A program made the translations under genes and the position numbers. Shown here piece after piece: positions 34,429 to 44,952 of a stretch of DNA of 64,000 nt. Origin of the DNA: Streptomyces cyaneofuscatus (GTDB lineage: Bacteria; Actinomycetota; Actinomycetes; Streptomycetales; Streptomycetaceae); contig NZ_JOEM01000008.1 of NCBI RefSeq assembly GCF_000718135.1, forward strand, positions 186,001 to 250,000, read 5' to 3'. Every line of letters starts with the position of its first letter. Position 1 is the stretch's first letter. Below the pieces are notes generated by a model that saw only the letters and a program-made list of their open reading frames with translations, was not told the DNA's origin and did not search any database.

Positions 34429-36054
34429 ATGAACGCCGTCATTCCCGAGCCCCGGACCGCCGCCCCCGCCACCGGCCAGGACCCGGGCCCGCGCATCGCC
34501 GGGCCCTGGCGCGTCCACCCTGCCGACCCGGGCCTGACCGGCGTCGCCGCCACGGTCCAGGCCCTGCTGGAGCCCCACCTCGGGAGCCGCCTGCTGCCGC
34601 TGGGCACCGTCCAACGCCCGGACGTGCCGACGCTCACGCTCGCCCTCGGCGACGGAGCCGACGGCTCCACCGCGCCCATCGGCGTCGCACCGGACGGGGC
34701 GGCCCGGCCGGTGGACGAGTCCTACCGCCTGACGGTCGAGGCCGACGGCATCCTCTGCCGCGCCGCCACACCCGCCGGGGTGTTCCGTGCCGCGACCACG
34801 GCACTCCAACTGCTCGCCACCTCCGGCGACCGCGTCCCCCGCCAGGAGCTGACCGACGCCCCCCGCCACGCCTGGCGCGGCCTGCTCCTGGACCCGGCGC
34901 GCGGCTATCTCACCCCCGACGAGGTCCGGCAGGTGATCGACCTCGCCGCGCTCTACAAGCTGAACGTGCTCCACCTGCACCTCACGGACAACGAGGGCTG
35001 GCGGCTGGAGATCCCCGGCATCCCCGAGCTGACCGCTCCCGCGCCCGACGGCACACCGCGCGCCTTCTACACCACCTCCGACTACCGCGAGCTCCAGGCG
35101 TACGCGGCGGAGCGGTTCGTCACCGTGGTGCCCGAGATCGACCTGCCCGGCCACTGCGCCACCCTGCGCGAGGCGCTGCCCGGCCTGCCCGACGCCCCCG
35201 TGCCCGAGTGGCTGGCGGGCCGTTTCCCGTTCGTCGCACCGCTGGACCTCACCGACCGGGCGACCCAGGAGGCCGTCGCCGCGATCCTCGCCGACGTGTG
35301 CCGGCTGACGGACGGACCCTTCGTGCATGTCGGCGGCGACGAGGCGGTGGGCGCCACCGACGAGAGCTTCGCCCACTCCGTCCGCGAACTCAGGGCGCTG
35401 GTGAGGAAGTCGGGCAAGCGGCCGCTCGGCTGGCAGGAGTCGTCGCGGGCGGGGGTCGACCCCGACGACATCCTCCAGTTCTGGGTCGACGTCCCGATGA
35501 TGGACCTGCCCGACACCGCCGACGAGATCGCCGCCCGCCCCGAACTCGTCGCCGCGGGAACAACGCTGGAGTTCGTCCAGGCCCTGAAGTCGTTCTTCGC
35601 ACCGACCGATCAGGATCTGGCCCGCATCCTCGACGCCGGCGGACGTGTCCTGCTCTCCCCGCAGTCACATCTCTATCTGGACCGCGCCTACGCACCGGAG
35701 ATCGTCCCGGCCGGTCGCGAGGGGGATGCCGCCCGCCTCGGATTCCCGACCTATCGCCCGCTCGGCATCGAGCACACGGCGGCCTGGGACCCGGCGTCCC
35801 ACGGGATTCCGGAGGACCGGGTGGCCGGGGTGGAGGCGACGGTCTTCGCCGAGTCGGTGGAGTCGCTCGACGATGTGACGACCCTGCTGCTGCCCCGCCT
35901 GGCCTCCGTCGCGGCGGCGGCCTGGTCCGGGCGCGCCCCCGACTGGACCGGCCACCGGGCCCGGCTGGCCCACCACGGCAGGCTCTGGGAGCAGCGCGGC
36001 CTCGCGTATCTGCCCTCCACGGAGATCCCCTGGGTAACGGGCCACGAGGGCTGA
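34429..36054 (+). CDS. GH20 beta-N-acetylhexosaminidase
   Basis: A 541-residue family-20 enzyme removing terminal GlcNAc or GalNAc. It has a GH20b-like N-domain (~25-145), then the barrel with 'LYKLNVLHLHLTDNEGW', 'VVPEIDLPGH' and the catalytic pair Asp304-Glu305 in 'HVGGDEAVG'. There is no signal peptide, so it probably acts on imported chito-oligosaccharides. GGAGGAG lies just before ATG 34429. It divides the work with the secreted chitinase nearby. Confidence 0.92.
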   Translation: MNAVIPEPRTAAPATGQDPGPRIAGPWRVHPADPGLTGVAATVQALLEPHLGSRLLPLGTVQRPDVPTLTLALGDGADGSTAPIGVAPDGAARPVDESYRLTVEADGILCRAATPAGVFRAATTALQLLATSGDRVPRQELTDAPRHAWRGLLLDPARGYLTPDEVRQVIDLAALYKLNVLHLHLTDNEGWRLEIPGIPELTAPAPDGTPRAFYTTSDYRELQAYAAERFVTVVPEIDLPGHCATLREALPGLPDAPVPEWLAGRFPFVAPLDLTDRATQEAVAAILADVCRLTDGPFVHVGGDEAVGATDESFAHSVRELRALVRKSGKRPLGWQESSRAGVDPDDILQFWVDVPMMDLPDTADEIAARPELVAAGTTLEFVQALKSFFAPTDQDLARILDAGGRVLLSPQSHLYLDRAYAPEIVPAGREGDAARLGFPTYRPLGIEHTAAWDPASHGIPEDRVAGVEATVFAESVESLDDVTTLLLPRLASVAAAAWSGRAPDWTGHRARLAHHGRLWEQRGLAYLPSTEIPWVTGHEG

Positions 36055-36180
36055 GGTCCTGGCCGGGGCGGGCCGGTGCCACCCCGGCAGGGCGGCACCA
36101 GCGTCGCGCGGAGCAGGCCGCCCGGGGGGGCAGGGCTGTCACCCGGCCCGCAGCCTCTCCCCCGGACCTCCGGCGCCGTC

Positions 36181-37824
<1,644 letters not shown>

Positions 37825-37987
37825 CGGGTCTCCTCTTGCCTCTTCGTCATCACCGGCCCGGGGGAACGGGCCGCCGTCCCGGGGCGGACGATCACCCCGA
37901 TCCGTACCCGATTCTGTCCCCTTGCCTCGCATCGGTGGGTGATGGGTTCACGCCGTCCTCGCAGCGCCGCCCGCCCGGCCGGGACGG

Positions 37988-38027
37988 CACCGCGCCCCCG
38001 GTCCGGGGCGGGACCGGGGGCGCGGTG
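37988..38027 (-). terminator. Hairpin terminator after the chitinase gene
   Basis: A perfect 17-bp stem (37988-38004 with 38011-38027) with a 6-nt loop, 26 nt past the chitinase stop on the minus strand and before the pgm start. Confidence 0.75.
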
Positions 38028-38053
38028 GGTCCGGGGGCCGAGGGCTTCCGAGG

Positions 38054-39124
38054 TCAGCGGCCCTGGAGGCGCTTCACGTTGTCGCCGAAGGTCCAGCCCT
38101 TGGAGCCGTCCCAGTTCAGGGACCAGGTCATCAGCCCCTTCAGGGAGCCGTTGTAGTGGTTCCAGGCCTGCGAGACGAGCGAGGGTGACATATGGCCGCC
38201 GCCCGCGCCGGGCTGGGCGGGCAGGCCCGGGACCTGCTTGTCGTAGGGGACCTTGATGGTGGTGCCCTGGATGACGAGTCCTCGGTTCAGGCAGTCCGTC
38301 TGGGCGGTGAAGCCCGCGACCGTACCGGCGGAGTAGGAGTCTCCGGAGCAGCCGTACATGCTGCCGTTGTAGTACTGCATGTTCAGCCACCAGAGCCGGC
38401 CGTTGTCCGCGTACTTCTTGATCACGGGCAGGTACGCGCCCCAGATCGAGCCGTAGACCACGCTGCCCCCGGTGACGTACGCCGTCTCGGGCGCCATGGT
38501 GAGGCCGAAGTTCGGCGGCATGGCGGCGAGGACGCCGTCGATGATGCGGATGAGGTTGGCCTGCGACGGGGAGAGCTGGCTGATGGTGCCGGTGCCGACG
38601 AGGCCGGTCTCGATGTCGATGTCGATGCCGTCGAAGTTGTACTTCTTCAGGATCGGAACCACGGTCGCGACGAACCGGTCGGCGACCGTGCTGGAGCTGA
38701 GGTCGATCCCGGCGGTCGCTCCGCCGATGGACATGAGGAGGGTGAGCCCGGAGGCCTTGGCCTGACACATCTCCGCCGGGGTGGCGACCTTGACGGTGTT
38801 GTCCATGCCGTCCTCCCACAGCACGGTGCCGTCGGAACGGATGACGGGGAAGGCGGCGTTGACGACGTTATAGCCGTGCTGGGTGATACGGGAGTCCGTG
38901 ATCGGGATCCAGCCGAGCGGCGGGTGCACGCCGTTGGCGGCGCCGTCCCAGTTCTCCCAGTAGCCCTGGAGCACCTTGCCGGTGGGCTTGGACTTGACCG
39001 CGCAGGTCTCGGCCGCGGTGGTCCTGAGGGAATCGGCCGCCTTCGGCGGTACGACTCCGATCAGCATCGGTACGGCGAGCGCCGCTGCCAGGCCGAGGCC
39101 CAGCAGTCGTGAGGTACAGCCCAT
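38054..39124 (-). CDS. Secreted GH18 chitinase
   Basis: A 356-residue family-18 chitinase with a Sec-type signal peptide ('GLGLAAALAVPMLIGVV'), 'MSIGGATAG' and the DxxDxDxE motif 'FDGIDIDIE' (proton donor Glu172). 'MAPETAYVTGG' and 'LMTWSLNWD' are also typical of bacterial ChiC/ChiD-like catalytic domains. No chitin-binding domain is attached. ATG 39124 begins the signal peptide. The promoter carries two DasR-like sites, as in other Streptomyces chitinase genes. Confidence 0.92.
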   Translation of the reverse strand: MGCTSRLLGLGLAAALAVPMLIGVVPPKAADSLRTTAAETCAVKSKPTGKVLQGYWENWDGAANGVHPPLGWIPITDSRITQHGYNVVNAAFPVIRSDGTVLWEDGMDNTVKVATPAEMCQAKASGLTLLMSIGGATAGIDLSSSTVADRFVATVVPILKKYNFDGIDIDIETGLVGTGTISQLSPSQANLIRIIDGVLAAMPPNFGLTMAPETAYVTGGSVVYGSIWGAYLPVIKKYADNGRLWWLNMQYYNGSMYGCSGDSYSAGTVAGFTAQTDCLNRGLVIQGTTIKVPYDKQVPGLPAQPGAGGGHMSPSLVSQAWNHYNGSLKGLMTWSLNWDGSKGWTFGDNVKRLQGR

Positions 39125-39209
39125 GGTCCGTAGGTCCTTCCTGCCCGGGTCGACCGCCGACGGTGCGAAGGGTTCGCCCCGACCCGCCCAGTGTCGTGAC
39201 CCTGCCAAA

Positions 39210-39238
39210 ACCGTAGAATGGTCCAGACCTTCGGTCAA
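39210..39238 (-). promoter_or_regulatory. Chitinase promoter
   Basis: On the minus strand TTGACC (39238-39233), a 17-nt spacer and TACGGT (39215-39210), about 85 nt before the start codon. The -35 lies between two DasR-like elements, the arrangement seen in other Streptomyces chi promoters. Confidence 0.7.
39219..39230. promoter_or_regulatory. DasR-responsive-like element 1
   Basis: TGGTCCAGACCT, close to the DasR site core TGGTCTAGACCA (10 of 12). It lies in the promoter spacer. Confidence 0.7.
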
Positions 39239-39239
39239 G

Positions 39240-39251
39240 AGGTCTGGACCA
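39240..39251. promoter_or_regulatory. DasR-responsive-like element 2
   Basis: AGGTCTGGACCA, the exact reverse complement of element 1, 21 bp away (two helical turns) and just upstream of the -35. Chitinase control by GlcN-6-P through DasR is known for Streptomyces; its action here is inferred. Confidence 0.7.
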
Positions 39252-39338
39252 GCCACCGGAGGGTCGGCAGGAGTGGCGGAAACACCGCGGCGGGGTGGGA
39301 AGCAGCACAGTCAGCTGCTCCGCACCCCGCTCGGCACC

Positions 39339-39362
39339 GGCCGCGGTCCCTCAACCGCGGCC
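39339..39362 (-). terminator. Hairpin terminator after the aceB operon
   Basis: A perfect 9-bp stem (39339-39347 with 39354-39362) with a 6-nt loop, immediately past the dehydrogenase stop on the minus strand. Confidence 0.6.
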
Positions 39363-39376
39363 CCAACCCGGGCCCC

Positions 39377-40247
39377 TCAGCCCCGGTCGTACGCGTGGAA
39401 CCCTCGGCCGGCCTTCCGGCCGAGCAGCCCCGCCTCCACCATGCGCTGGAGCAGCGGCGGCGGGGCGTAGAGCGGTTCCTTGAACTCCTCGTAGAGCGAA
39501 ACGGCGATGGAGGCCACCGTGTCCAGGCCGATCAGGTCGGCGAGCTTCAGCGGGCCCATCGGGTGGGCGCAGCCCAGCTCCATGCCGGCGTCGACGTCGG
39601 CGGCGGTCGCGAAGCCGGACTCGGCCATCCGGATCGCGGAGAGCAGGTACGGGATGAGCAGCGCGTTGACGACGAAGCCGGACCGGTCCTGGGAGCGGAC
39701 GACGGTCTTGCCGAGCACGTCGGTCACGAACTCCTCGGCCGCCGTGACCGTGGCGGGCGCCGTGTGCAGGGAGGGGACGACCTCCACCAGCGGCAGCACG
39801 GGCACCGGGTTGAAGAAGTGCAGGCCGAGGACGTGGTCGGCGCGGTGGGTGGCCATGCCGAGGCGCATCACGGGGATGGCGGAGGTGTTGGTGGCCAGAA
39901 TGGCCCCCGGGTCCTCGACGATCTTGTCGAGGGCGGTGAAGACCTCCGTCTTGGCCTCGGCGTTCTCGACGACGGCCTCGACCACGAGCTGACGGTCGGC
40001 CAGGGCGTCGAGGCCGCCGGTGAAGACCAGCCTGCCGAGCGCGTCCTCGGCGGTGAGGCGGTCCAGCTTGCCGCGCTGGACGGCCCGTTCCAGGGAGACC
40101 GCGACCCGTTCGCGGGCCCGGTCGGCGGCGGTGGCGTCCGCCTCGCAGACGATGGGTGTGCACGCCGGCCCGGGCGCAGACCTCGGCGATCCCGGCGCCC
40201 ATCTGGCCGCCGCCGACCACACCCACCTTCGTGATGCGCGCGCTCAT
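39377..40247 (-). pseudogene. 3-hydroxybutyryl-CoA dehydrogenase, frameshifted
   Basis: The first ~31 codons from ATG 40247 give the NAD-binding start 'VGVVGGGQMGAGIAEVCARA'. The rest, with 'VVEAVVENAEAKTEVF', 'ILATNTSAIPV' and 'LGLHFFNPVPVLPLVEVV', is in the next frame. Reading across, one extra base in the run 40154-40156 (CCC on the coding strand) explains the shift; without it a normal ~289-residue enzyme results, and 871 nt is one more than a multiple of three. The enzyme interconverts 3-hydroxybutyryl-CoA and acetoacetyl-CoA. The start overlaps the malate synthase stop. All later motifs are intact, so either a recent mutation or a sequencing error. Confidence 0.85.
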
Positions 40248-41836
40248 GCCTGCACCGCCGGGCGGCCGACGAGGTGGCGTGCGTACGCCTCCGTCGTGAA
40301 GAAGGCGGGCAGCTCCTTGGCGAGGGCGGTGCGTTCGAAGAGGTCGCGGACCTGGTCGAGCCGGGCCCAGGGGTAGGTGGCGCCGAGCGTGGCCAGCTCC
40401 TCCTCGAAGAGCCGCTCCACCGTTTCGCGGTCGACCGTACGGTGCTTGAGCCACTGCCAGATCTGGACCCGGGCGATCTCGGCGGTCGCCGCGTCCTCCA
40501 TGAGGCCGTTGAGGGCGACGGCTCCCTGGCCGTTCAGCCAGGCGTCGTAGTAGCGGAGGGTGACGGCGATGTTGTCGCGTACGCCCTCCTGGGTCGGACG
40601 CCCTGCGGTGCGTCGTACGGCGACCAGCTCCTCGGCGGTGACGTGGATGTCGTCGCGGGTGCGTACCAGCTGGTGCGACCGGTCGCCGAGCACGTCGTCG
40701 AAGACGGTCCGGCAGACCGGGACCAGACCCGGGTGGGCGACCCAGGAGCCGTCGAAGCCGTCCTCGGCCTCGCGTTCCTTGTCGAGCCGGACCTTGGCCA
40801 GCGCCGCTTCCACGGCCTCCGGGGAGCCTCCGGGGATCTGGGCGGCCATGCCGCCGATGGCGTGGGCGCCGCGCTTGTGGCAGGTGCGGACGAGGAGTTC
40901 GGTGTAGGCGCGCAGGAAGGGGGCGGTCATGGTGACGGTCGACCGGTCGGGGAGGACGAAGTCGGGGCGGTGCGCGAAGTTCTTGATCAGGCTGAAGAGG
41001 TAGTCCCAGCGGCCCGCGTTGAGGCCGGCGCTGTGTTCGCGCAGCTCGTAGAGGATCTCCTCCATCTCGAACGCGGCGGTGATCGTCTCGATGAGGACGG
41101 TGGCGCGGATCGTGCCCCGGGGGATGTCCAGCAGGTCCTGGGCCAGGAGGAAGACGTCGTTCCAGAGGCGGGCCTCGTACCGGTTCTCCAGCTTCGGGAG
41201 GTAGAAGTACGGTCCGCTGCCCGCGTCGATCTGCCGCCGGGCGCAGTGGAAGAAGTAGAGGCCGAAGTCGACCAGGGCGGCGGGCACGGGCCGCTCGTCG
41301 ATGACGAGGTGCTTCTCGGTGAGGTGCCAGCCGCGCGGCCGGACCATGATGGTGGCGGGCCGGTCGGTGAGCCGGTACTCCTTGCCGCTCGTGGTGGTGA
41401 AGTCGATGCGGCGGTCGATGGCGTCGATCAGGGTCAGCTGGCCCTGGACGATGTTCTCCCAGGTGGGCGAGGTGGCGTCCTCGAAGTCCGCCATCCACAC
41501 CTGGGCGCCGGAGTTGAGGGCGTTGACCGCCATGGAGCGCTGGGGCGGCCCGGTGATCTCCACCCGCCGGTCGGTGAGGCCCGGTGCGGGGCGGGCGACG
41601 CGCCAGTCGGGGTCCTTACGGATCGGCTTGGTGGCGCGGGAGAAGTCCAGCGGGGTGCCGCCGCGCAGCAGGGCGGAGCGGCGGCGGCGCTCGGTCAGCA
41701 GGTCGAAGCGGCGGGTAGCGAAGGCCGCGTCGAGCCGGGCGATGAAGTCGAGGGCCTCGGGGGTGAGGACCTCCTCGTGCCGGTCGCCCGGTACGCCGAG
41801 GACCTGGACGCGGCCGGTCGTGACAAGGGTGGTCAT
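40244..41836 (-). CDS. aceB: Malate synthase (type A)
   Basis: A 530-residue malate synthase condensing glyoxylate with acetyl-CoA in the glyoxylate cycle. Typical blocks are 'MAVNALNSGAQVWMADFEDATSPTW', 'VMVRPRGWHL', 'FYLPKLENRYEARLW' and 'GTIRATVLIETITAAFEMEEILYELREH'. Length fits isoform A. ATG 41836 has GAGGAG 7 nt upstream. Only about 85 bp separate it from an IS-transposase fragment, and a strong hairpin lies in that gap, so the native promoter may be lost or very short. Confidence 0.95.
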   Translation of the reverse strand: MTTLVTTGRVQVLGVPGDRHEEVLTPEALDFIARLDAAFATRRFDLLTERRRRSALLRGGTPLDFSRATKPIRKDPDWRVARPAPGLTDRRVEITGPPQRSMAVNALNSGAQVWMADFEDATSPTWENIVQGQLTLIDAIDRRIDFTTTSGKEYRLTDRPATIMVRPRGWHLTEKHLVIDERPVPAALVDFGLYFFHCARRQIDAGSGPYFYLPKLENRYEARLWNDVFLLAQDLLDIPRGTIRATVLIETITAAFEMEEILYELREHSAGLNAGRWDYLFSLIKNFAHRPDFVLPDRSTVTMTAPFLRAYTELLVRTCHKRGAHAIGGMAAQIPGGSPEAVEAALAKVRLDKEREAEDGFDGSWVAHPGLVPVCRTVFDDVLGDRSHQLVRTRDDIHVTAEELVAVRRTAGRPTQEGVRDNIAVTLRYYDAWLNGQGAVALNGLMEDAATAEIARVQIWQWLKHRTVDRETVERLFEEELATLGATYPWARLDQVRDLFERTALAKELPAFFTTEAYARHLVGRPAVQA

Positions 41837-41876
41837 GCGGGTCTCCTCAGCGGGGCGTGGGCGGGGGGGGCGGACC

Positions 41877-41910
41877 CCGGGCGCGGGGGCGGTGGAGCCC
41901 CCGCGCCCGG
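41877..41910. terminator. Strong hairpin between aceB and the IS fragment
   Basis: A perfect 14-bp G/C stem (41877-41890 with 41897-41910) with a 6-nt loop. It would stop transcription entering aceB from the right, or may be the leftover terminator of a deleted plus-strand gene. Confidence 0.6.
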
Positions 41911-41920
41911 TGGGGGCTGC

Positions 41921-42405
41921 TAGTACTGCAACGGCGTTTGGCGTGACTGGTGGCCAGGTTGGTCGTTGGGCTGGTTATGGGTGGGGTGCTTGGTGATGTG
42001 AGGGTGTGGGCGGCGGGTCTGGGTGAGGTGCATGAGCGGTTCGTGCACCGGTTTGCCCGGTCGGAGCCGCGGGAGTCGGCGCTGGCGTATATGCGGGGGC
42101 TCATAGCGCCGTTGGAGCGGAAGAACGGCTGGACGCTCGCGGAGGAGGCTGGGCATGGCAGCCCTGACCGGATGCACCGGCTGCTGAACCGGTGTGACTG
42201 GGACGCTGATGAGGTCCTGGACGACGTGCGTGACTATGTGGTCGAGCAACTGGGTGACCCCGGTGCGGTGCTGATCGTGGACGACACGGGCTTCCTGAAG
42301 AAGGGGGTCCGCTCGGCCGGGGTCCAGCGCCAATACTCGGGAACGGCGGGACGGACAGAGAATTGCCAGGTGGGCGTCTTCCTCGCCTATGCCGGCGAAC
42401 GCGGC
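41921..42405 (+). mobile_element. IS-element left part with truncated transposase
   Basis: From 41950 (or ATG 41977) the reading frame gives the N-terminal ~150 residues of an IS701-like DDE transposase, including 'GSPDRMHRLLNRCDWDADEV', 'AVLIVDDTGFLKKG' (first catalytic Asp) and 'GVQRQYSGTAGRTENCQVG'. After 'VFLAYAGERGR' the similarity stops and the DNA becomes part of an ABC ATPase gene. The left end is placed near 41921 (TAGTACTGCAACGG). It is non-functional: the rest of the catalytic domain and the right end are missing. Confidence 0.85.
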
Positions 42406-43400
42406 CGCACGTCATCTTCGCCACGTCGTCGATCGCGCCGCCCATCGTGGAGCTGGGCCGCGCCGCGCGCTGGTCGCCGCTGCCGCTGTCGGTCCGCGAC
42501 GCCCGCCGGGCCGCCGCCCCGCTGCGCACCGCCCTGGCGGCCACCCCGCCCCCGCCGGTCCGCCCGGTGCCGGAGGAGCCGGGCCCCGCCCTGCTCACGG
42601 CGCGCGGGGTCACGGTGGCGTACCGGGGTGTCGCGGCGGTCCGCGAGGTGGACCTCGACCTGCGGGGCGGCGAGATCACCGCACTGATGGGCCGCAACGG
42701 CTCGGGCAAGTCGTCGCTGCTGTGGGCGCTCCAGGGCTCGGGGCCGCGCAAGTCCGGTACGGTACGCGTCGATCGGGGCCCCACGGAGGGCTCGCGCACT
42801 CCGGCGAAGGACAGCGACCCCAAGTCCCTCTCCGCAGCCGAGGCGAGACGACTCGTCGGCCTGGTCCCCCAGACCCCGACCGACCTGCTCTACCTGGAGA
42901 GTGTCGAGCAGGAACTCGACCAGGCCGACACCGAGTCGGCCGTACGGGAGGGCCCCGGGTCCTCCGCCCGCGCGATCCTGGAGCGGCTGGCACCCGGCGT
43001 CGACGGCGCCACACACCCGCGCGACCTGTCCGAGGGCCAGAAGCTGGCGCTGGTCCTCGCCATCCAGCTGGCGGCGGCGCCCCGGGTGCTGCTGCTGGAC
43101 GAGCCCACCCGGGGGCTCGACTACCGGGCGAAGACCCAGCTCATCGCCATGGTCGACGAACTGGCCGCCGAGGGGCGGTCGGTGGTGATCTCGACTCACG
43201 ACGTCGAGTTCGCGGCCCGGGCGGCGGACCGGGTGGTCGTGATGGCCGAGGGCGACATCGTCGCGGACGGCCCGACCACCGAAGTGATCGTCGCCTCCCC
43301 CGTCTTCGCCCCCCAGGTGGCGAAGATCCTCTCGCCTCTCCCGTACCTGACGGTCGATCAAGTCGTCTCCGTGCTCCCGGCCGAGGAGGCGGGCGCGTGA
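42405..43400 (+). pseudogene. ECF-type ABC ATPase lacking its first half
   Basis: From the junction at ~42405 the frame reads 'HVIFATSSIAPPIVELGRAA', which looks like the linker between the two ATPase domains of actinobacterial double-ATPase (YkoD-like) energy-coupling proteins. One complete ATPase domain follows: Walker A 'GRNGSGKSS', signature 'LSEGQKLAL', Walker B 'LLLDEPTRGLD', switch His 'STHDVEF'. The N-terminal ATPase domain and any upstream T-component are gone, replaced by the IS fragment. A shortened protein could still start at TTG 42363 inside the IS. Its stop overlaps the S-component start. Confidence 0.8.
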
Positions 43401-44233
43401 CAGAACTTCCCCGCCTCACCGACCGCTCGGCCGGTGCCATCCGCATCGGCCCGCGCGCCGCAATCGTCATCGCCCTGGCCGCCTTCCTCGGCCTGGTCGC
43501 CTTCTTCTGGCCGTTCCTGGTCGCCCCGGGGCGCCTGGGGGCCAACTACGCCCCGCCCCTGATCTTCGGCGTCCTGCTGGTCCTCGTGCTGTGTGTGGTG
43601 ATCTCCGAGATCGCCGAGGGCGGCATCAACTCCAAGGCCCTGGCGATGCTCGGGGTGCTCTCCGCCGTCAACGCGGCGCTGCGGCCGCTCGGGGCGGGTA
43701 CGGCGGGCATCGAGACGGTGTTCTTCGTCCTGGTCCTGGCAGGCCGTGTCTACGGTCCCGGCTTCGGCTTCACCCTGGGCTGCACGTCCCTCTTCGCCTC
43801 GGCCCTGATCACCGGCGGGGTCGGCCCGTGGATGCCGTACCAGATGTTCGGCTGCGCGTTCGTCGGCATGCTCGCGGGCCTGCTGCCCCGCGCCACGGGC
43901 CGCCGCGAGGTGATGATGCTCGCGGTCTACGGATCGCTCTCCGGCTATCTCTTCGGCTTTCTGCTGAACCTGTCCTTCTGGCCGTTCTCGGTAGACCCGA
44001 ACAGCTCCATCGCCTATCTCCCCGGCCTGCCCTTCACCGAACAGTGGCAGCGCTACCTCGCCTTTGACGTGGCGACCTCCCTCGGCTGGGACACCGGACG
44101 GGCCGTCACGAACTTCATCTGCATCACCCTGGCCGGCCCCGCCGTCCTCACCACGTTCCGCCGGGCCGCCCGCAAGGCCCGCTTCCGGGTCCCGGTGCGG
44201 TTCGCGGGGCCGAAGGCGGAGGGCCCACGGTAG
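43397..44233 (+). CDS. ECF transporter substrate-binding (S) component
   Basis: A 278-residue membrane protein with about six to seven helices, resembling the S-component encoded next to YkoD-like ATPases in actinobacteria ('VYGPGFGFTLGCTSLFASALITGGVGPWMPYQM'). Such proteins bind a vitamin or other micronutrient; the ligand is not identifiable here. GTG 43397 overlaps the ATPase stop (GTGA). Its partner ATPase is truncated and no T-component is visible, so the system is probably non-functional. Confidence 0.8.
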   Translation: MTELPRLTDRSAGAIRIGPRAAIVIALAAFLGLVAFFWPFLVAPGRLGANYAPPLIFGVLLVLVLCVVISEIAEGGINSKALAMLGVLSAVNAALRPLGAGTAGIETVFFVLVLAGRVYGPGFGFTLGCTSLFASALITGGVGPWMPYQMFGCAFVGMLAGLLPRATGRREVMMLAVYGSLSGYLFGFLLNLSFWPFSVDPNSSIAYLPGLPFTEQWQRYLAFDVATSLGWDTGRAVTNFICITLAGPAVLTTFRRAARKARFRVPVRFAGPKAEGPR

Positions 44234-44279
44234 ATTCGGGGACACCGCAGGAACGGGGATCACTTCTTTGGGGGAAGTC

Positions 44280-44828
44280 GTGGACTGGGGAACGCTCGTC
44301 GCGACGGTCAGCGGTGGCTTCATCGCCATCTCGGGGACCGTACTGGCCGACCATCTGCGTCGGCGCCACGAGAACGACCGCGAGGCGGCGGAACGACGGC
44401 GCGCGGTGTACATCGAGTTCATCTCGGCCGTCGGGGACTGCCACTCCCGGCTGCGCCAGATCGCCCAGGACCAGGACACCGCCACCGACCCGGACCGGGC
44501 CGCCCGTGCGGCCCTGAGCGAGACGGCCGTCCATGAGGTGCGGGAGCGGTTCTTCATCGACGCGTCGGCCGACGTGGCCGGTGCGGGCCAGGCGATGTTC
44601 GCGCAACTGCGTGCGGTCCAGCGTGTGGTGGGCACGGGCTCCGGGCACACGTCCGCCGCCTTCCACGATGCCTACCACCCCTACCTGGACCGGGTCTGGG
44701 CTTACCGGGTCGCGGTGCGCGAGGAGTTGCAGGACCGGACGTTCTCGCCCGCGTCCTTCGGGTGGGACGACTGGGACGGCAAGGACCGCTGCCCGATCTG
44801 CCGGGATGAGCTGACGGTGGGGGCGTGA
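44280..44828 (+). CDS. Hypothetical protein with N-terminal membrane segment
   Basis: About 182 residues, not recognised. A short hydrophobic segment near the N-terminus ('TLVATVSGGFIAISGTVLA') is followed by a highly charged helix ('DHLRRRHENDREAAERRR'), an all-helical middle, and a C-terminal 'DRCPICRDELTVGA' with a CxxC pair. GTG 44280 follows GGGGGAAG closely; TTG 44268 is an alternative. It is possibly a membrane-anchored coiled-coil protein. Function unknown. Confidence 0.6.
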   Translation: MDWGTLVATVSGGFIAISGTVLADHLRRRHENDREAAERRRAVYIEFISAVGDCHSRLRQIAQDQDTATDPDRAARAALSETAVHEVRERFFIDASADVAGAGQAMFAQLRAVQRVVGTGSGHTSAAFHDAYHPYLDRVWAYRVAVREELQDRTFSPASFGWDDWDGKDRCPICRDELTVGA

Positions 44829-44952
44829 GCGACGATGACCGTACAATATGACCGCCACTTTTCCGCCCGACCCTGAAACGGTTGCAGCGCAGCTTGAGAT
44901 GCGATAAGCCGACAATAGCCGCGAGCGGGCGGTGTGCCCGTAGCCTTTCGGG

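Noticed and set aside
41950..42687. Full 245-residue transposase
   Set aside because: After ~150 residues the frame reads ATPase DNA in the wrong frame; the element is truncated.
42389..43397. S-component starting at 42389 (614 residues)
   Set aside because: The added N-terminus is out-of-frame ABC ATPase sequence; the membrane protein begins at GTG 43397.
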